NCBI GenBank assembly: GCA_030523805.1
Contig: JAUNHS010000007.1
Span: forward strand, 4,127-25,418
Length of the DNA stretch: 21,292 nucleotides
Direction: 5' to 3'
From: Acinetobacter sp.
Lineage (GTDB): Bacteria; Pseudomonadota; Gammaproteobacteria; Pseudomonadales; Moraxellaceae
Both the position numbers and the translations under genes were made by a program. The notes under the pieces are model-generated. The model saw only the letters and a list, made by a program, of their open reading frames with translations. It searched no databases and was not told the DNA's origin. Shown here piece by piece: positions 18,485 through 21,292 of the stretch (position 1 is its first letter; every line of letters starts with the position of its first letter).

Positions 18485-18940
18485 TTAACGCACCCAGCGT
18501 ACAATATAATCTTCCAAATCATCATCATGCACATCTTGCTCGGAAATACATCGCCCTGCGACCGATTTTTTGGCTTTAATCACACTTTTGCGTGAGCCTG
18601 TATTTAAATAATGCCACGATGGCAATGCCTTGCCTTCACTCAAACGTCGGTAAGCACAGCTCGGCGGCAACCAATAAAATGATGCGACATTGTCCATAGA
18701 AAGTTGAATACAATCAGTAACTTGTGATTTACGATTGCGATAATCCGAACACGCACCTGTTGCACAATCGAGCAATTTACACGCCACTTTGGTGTAGGCG
18801 ACTTCGTGTGTTTCGTCATCTTCCAATTTAATGAGACAGCACAAGCCACAGCCATCGCATAAGGCTTCCCATTCATCGTGCGAAAGCTCATGTAAAGCAT
18901 AATTTTTCCAAAATTGTGGGCGTAAGTTGGCAAGGTTCAT
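18485..18940 (-). CDS. YcgN-family cysteine cluster protein (UPF0260)
   Basis: Protein of 151 residues resembling E. coli YcgN: EWEALCDGCGLCC at 23-35, VACKLLDCATGACSDY and DCIQLSMDN, then WLPPSCAYRRLSEGKALPSW at 90-109. Cysteines at 28, 31, 34, 35, 54, 59, 64, 77 and 95 suggest metal or Fe-S binding; the biochemical role of the family is not known to me. The frame is open to 19084, but the family N-terminus (MNLANLRPQFW) starts at ATG 18940, and a TATAAT at 18998-18993 lies inside the extension. The ribosome site is weak. Confidence 0.92.
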   Translation of the reverse strand: MNLANLRPQFWKNYALHELSHDEWEALCDGCGLCCLIKLEDDETHEVAYTKVACKLLDCATGACSDYRNRKSQVTDCIQLSMDNVASFYWLPPSCAYRRLSEGKALPSWHYLNTGSRKSVIKAKKSVAGRCISEQDVHDDDLEDYIVRWVR

Positions 18941-18987
18941 AACAGCGACCAAAGTAAGGTGAAATATTGACACAGCATAAAAATATC

Positions 18988-19003
18988 GTGTTATTATAGC
19001 ATT
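18988..19003 (-). promoter_or_regulatory. Extended -10 promoter of the YcgN-family gene
   Basis: The minus strand reads AATGCTATAATAACAC, with TGCTATAAT an extended -10, about 53 bases upstream of ATG 18940. Fifteen of 16 bases match the element at 17873-17888. Confidence 0.6.
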
Positions 19004-19069
19004 GAAAAGTACAAAAGAAGGCGATGTGTTCGTATATTCTTTTGATTGATAATCCTGTGGGAGTAAGGC

Positions 19070-19435
19070 ATGAGTTATTATCATATTTTAATTGAATGCA
19101 AAGATTATATTAGCACCATAGAACAAACCCGAGATATAGAACTATTTGATATACAAGAGATTAAAGGCTATCTTACGCCTGTACTTTTACCTTATTTTCA
19201 TGAGCAAAGTTTAACCATAGATGATGAAGAAATTGCCTTTGAAGATGTATTGCATTTAACCATTCGCCAAACATTATTGCCGATTGGTGAGTTGATTCAG
19301 CAAGAGCAACGCCTATTACCAAGCGATACCGATATTACCATCAGTGCGTATGAAATTTTTAACGATCGCAGTTTAAGTCGTGATGTTACCAGCGTGGTGT
19401 TTGACTTGATTGAAGCGTTAAATGATGTGGAATAA
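19070..19435 (+). CDS. Unrecognised acidic protein (121 aa)
   Basis: ATG 19070 is preceded by GGGAG with six bases between, and the stop is followed by a clear terminator, so this is very likely a real gene. The product is acidic, has no signal peptide or membrane span and few Cys (one, Cys10), and looks mostly helical (IEQTRDIELFDIQEIKGYL; SVVFDLIEALNDVE). I recognise no domain. It is divergent from the YcgN-family gene and convergent with a small RNA and recD. It could be a lineage-specific cytoplasmic protein; no function is proposed. Confidence 0.8.
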   Translation: MSYYHILIECKDYISTIEQTRDIELFDIQEIKGYLTPVLLPYFHEQSLTIDDEEIAFEDVLHLTIRQTLLPIGELIQQEQRLLPSDTDITISAYEIFNDRSLSRDVTSVVFDLIEALNDVE

Positions 19436-19459
19436 GTTCATCAAGCTCAAATGAAAATG

Positions 19460-19488
19460 AAAGCAATCAAGCAAAGATTGCTTTTTTT
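19460..19488 (+). terminator. Terminator of the 121-aa gene
   Basis: AAAGCAATC (19460-19468) pairs perfectly with GATTGCTTT (19476-19484), followed by more T. Confidence 0.88.
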
Positions 19489-19524
19489 ATGCTTAAAATT
19501 TAGGTTAATAGATAAAAAATATAG

Positions 19525-19672
19525 AAAAAACAAAGCCTTGCAATCTCTCCCAAAATTACAAGGCTTAGTGGTTTAGCAACCTCTATCTACCTGCATCCTG
19601 CAAGCCTCTAAAATTACTATGCGGAGCGACAAGAATTTTAGAGATAGTACCCAACGTCCTGTTTGGTTATGC
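19525..19672 (-). ncRNA. Probable structured small RNA with GGA-loop hairpins (CsrA/RsmA-sponge-like)
   Basis: This fills the gap between the 121-aa gene and recD. On the minus strand an extended -10 (TGTTATAAT, TATAAT at 19684-19679) predicts a start near 19672. The RNA folds into: hairpin 1, CCAA/TTGG around loop ACAGGACG (19666-19651); hairpin 2, a perfect 10-bp CTCTAAAATT/AATTTTAGAG with an 18-base loop (19643-19606); hairpin 3, CUUGCA-GGA-UGCAGG (19604-19590); a small GGTT-GCTA-AACC; and a terminator with a 15-bp stem and loop GGGA (19566-19533), then a T-rich tail. GGA in three loops, two of them near the CsrA consensus, suggests CsrA/RsmA sequestration. No long reading frame is present. 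The RNA call is fairly firm; the role is inference. Confidence 0.6.
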
Positions 19673-19678
19673 ATTCAT

Positions 19679-19687
19679 ATTATAACA
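19679..19687 (-). promoter_or_regulatory. Extended -10 promoter of the small RNA
   Basis: The minus strand reads TGTTATAAT, with consensus TATAAT at 19684-19679. A weak -35, TTGCAT, lies 15 bases upstream. No GacA-type TGTAAG palindrome is visible upstream. Confidence 0.6.
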
Positions 19688-19754
19688 TACGATAAATTTA
19701 TGCAATAGTCCAAAGGGTAAAAAATTGCAAAGAATGTAAAAAAATATGAATGAA

Positions 19755-21292
19755 TTAATTGCTTGATAAAGAATAATAACTTTCTACCTTTTTGACCAAT
19801 CGGCTTGAGCGTTGGGTTTTATTGTGCAAGGCATCTTGCAAAGCCTGTTCGGTGTACCACAAACTCAACGCATTTTTAGCACGAGTAATGGCAGTATAAA
19901 GCAATTCTTGACTGAGTAAGCGTTCTGCACCATCATCAAGCACCACAGCGGTATGGTTAAATTCTGAACCTTGAGATTTGTGAATGGTCATGGCAAAGGC
20001 TGTTTGAATATCTTTCGGTAGGCGAGCGGCAGGATACCAACGCTCTAAACTTGGAAAATACACCATAAATTGCTGATCGGCTGTTTCACCCAAGCATAAG
20101 CCAATATCACCATTGGATAAATCAAGTTGATAGTCGTTATGTGTCATCATGACTGCTTTACCAAAGTACCATGTAGATTTGTGCTGATGAGCTGATGGGA
20201 AGATATGCTGTTTGATGTAATTTTCACAGTGTAGGTTGAGCTGTTCCACACCAAAGTTGCCTTGTTGTGTCGCTGTTAAAACTCTATAATAATCAAAGGC
20301 TTCACATATTTTATTAACAATTTCATTGCTAGATGTGGTAAGTGTTTCACGTTGTGGGTAATAGCGTTTTAATTGTTCGGCATAATGTGCAAAACCTTGA
20401 ATAATATCATCATGATGGACGTGTGAGCTTAATGGGTAGCCATGGGCAAATTCTGTCGCTGCTGTGGTATCTGCATGGCTTTTTAGCGTGAGTAATTGTT
20501 TAAACGCTTGGCTAGATGGTTTGCTTGTTTCATTGTTAAAGCATTGTTCTATAAAGAATTTTGCTAATTTTCCAATCGGGTTGTCATCAGAAAAGCGGCG
20601 ACTTTTCAGTAAGTGCTGACGATTATGCTCTAGTGCGTTGATGTGTTGCAAATCGGCAAGCACTGAACCAACATCTACCGATGCCAATTGATTTACATCG
20701 CCCAATAAAATTAAACGGCATGATGTAGGAATGGCTTCAAAGAGCTGTCGTGCGAGATTTAAATCTAGCATTGACGCTTCATCTACCACGATGACATCGT
20801 AAGGCAACGGATTTTTGGCATGGTAGCGAGCTTGCTGTGTGTAGCCCAAACCAAGTAAACGATGTAGAGTGATGGGTTGCTGTTGTTTTAATTTTTCTTT
20901 TGCCGTAGAAAAATCTTGTGGTAAACGATTGGCAGCACCTTGCAAGGCTTCTTTCATACGCTGGGCGGCTTTACCTGTCGGAGCTGCCATGGCAATGCGT
21001 ATGTCTGCTTGCCAATCTAATAAAATGGCAATAATTTGTGAGAGTGTGGTGGTTTTTCCTGTTCCTGGCCCGCCTGTGATAAGTGTAAAGCGTTGTGTTA
21101 ATGCGTGGCGTAATGCACTTTCTTGATGTTGGTCTAGGTCTTGGCTGTGTTTGATTTTGGCAATGGCAAGGTTTAAATCTTGTGTCTCATGTGCTGTATT
21201 CTGCTCGCTGTGTTGTGTTGCGTGTGGTGTGGCAAGTTGTTGAATATATTGAGCAAGTTGCATTTCCCAGTACCAATAACGATACAATGCCA
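19755..21292 (-). CDS. recD: Exodeoxyribonuclease V alpha subunit RecD (N-terminus outside window)
   Basis: RecD is the fast 5'-3' helicase subunit of RecBCD, which processes double-strand ends for recombination. About 512 residues are visible; the frame is open through the window end (ALYRYWYWEMQLAQYI fits the family block LYLxRxWxxE), so roughly the first 100 residues lie outside. Motifs: Walker A ITGGPGTGKTTT, Walker B VVDEASMLDL, motif III LLGDVNQLASVDVGSVLADL, and near the C-terminus FAMTIHKSQGSEF and LLYTAITRAK. These show an intact SF1B helicase core. recB and recC are not in the window but would be expected upstream. The stop is followed, on the same strand, by the small RNA promoter. 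Confidence 0.96.
   Translation of the reverse strand, partial: ALYRYWYWEMQLAQYIQQLATPHATQHSEQNTAHETQDLNLAIAKIKHSQDLDQHQESALRHALTQRFTLITGGPGTGKTTTLSQIIAILLDWQADIRIAMAAPTGKAAQRMKEALQGAANRLPQDFSTAKEKLKQQQPITLHRLLGLGYTQQARYHAKNPLPYDVIVVDEASMLDLNLARQLFEAIPTSCRLILLGDVNQLASVDVGSVLADLQHINALEHNRQHLLKSRRFSDDNPIGKLAKFFIEQCFNNETSKPSSQAFKQLLTLKSHADTTAATEFAHGYPLSSHVHHDDIIQGFAHYAEQLKRYYPQRETLTTSSNEIVNKICEAFDYYRVLTATQQGNFGVEQLNLHCENYIKQHIFPSAHQHKSTWYFGKAVMMTHNDYQLDLSNGDIGLCLGETADQQFMVYFPSLERWYPAARLPKDIQTAFAMTIHKSQGSEFNHTAVVLDDGAERLLSQELLYTAITRAKNALSLWYTEQALQDALHNKTQRSSRLVKKVESYYSLSSN

Noticed and set aside
19525-19672. Small RNA as 6S RNA or SRP RNA
   Set aside because: A stretch CGCUCCGC recalls 6S, but there is no closing stem joining the ends and no large central bubble; the SRP motif GGAAGGAAGC is absent.

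Overview
The window looks like chromosome of an AT-rich gammaproteobacterium, most likely Moraxellaceae (Acinetobacter/Moraxella-like). The main pointers are the SSB sequence (N-terminus [19 protein letters not shown], long N/Q/G-rich linker, DEDIPF tip), the YajR-type transporter next to ssb, and the divergent zur-znuCB / znuA zinc locus. This placement comes from remembered sequence resemblance, not a search. No insertion sequence, phage gene, CRISPR array, tRNA or rRNA was seen; almost everything is housekeeping or stress physiology.

Layout. 1-956: the tail of one leucine-rich-repeat (LRR) protein and a complete second one in tandem, ending in a terminator. 1114-3698 (minus): grpE then dnaK, each behind its own sigma-32-like heat-shock promoter, without dnaJ. 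3926-4852 (minus): a YfeX-like DyP peroxidase. 5049-5984 (plus): a lipoprotein resembling the DUF4300 family. 6034-9173: the zinc-uptake locus, with zur-znuC-znuB leftward and znuA rightward, around a shared region holding a Zur-box-like palindrome. 9273-10637: YajR-like MFS transporter. 10800-11492: ssb. 11629-13714: TPP riboswitch and thiC. 13802-16529: divergent tesB-type thioesterase and acyl-CoA synthetase. 16695-17843 (minus): DUF1624/HGSNAT-like membrane acyltransferase. 17975-18418: universal stress protein. 18485-18940 (minus): YcgN-family cysteine-cluster protein. 19070-19435: unrecognised 121-aa acidic protein. 19525-19672 (minus): a probable structured small RNA. 19755-21292 (minus): recD, cut off by the window edge.

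How the parts work together. Zur would repress both arms of the zinc locus when zinc is sufficient; ZnuA, ZnuC and ZnuB form the uptake ABC transporter. GrpE and DnaK form the nucleotide-exchange half of the Hsp70 machine. The TPP riboswitch would shut off thiC when thiamine diphosphate is plentiful. The thioesterase and acyl-CoA synthetase run opposite reactions on acyl-CoA pools.

The most interesting unexplained element is the minus-strand RNA between the 121-aa gene and recD. It has an extended -10 promoter, an intrinsic terminator, and GGA motifs in the loops of three separate hairpins (ACAGGACG, GGA and GGGA). That is the layout expected of an RNA that sequesters CsrA/RsmA.
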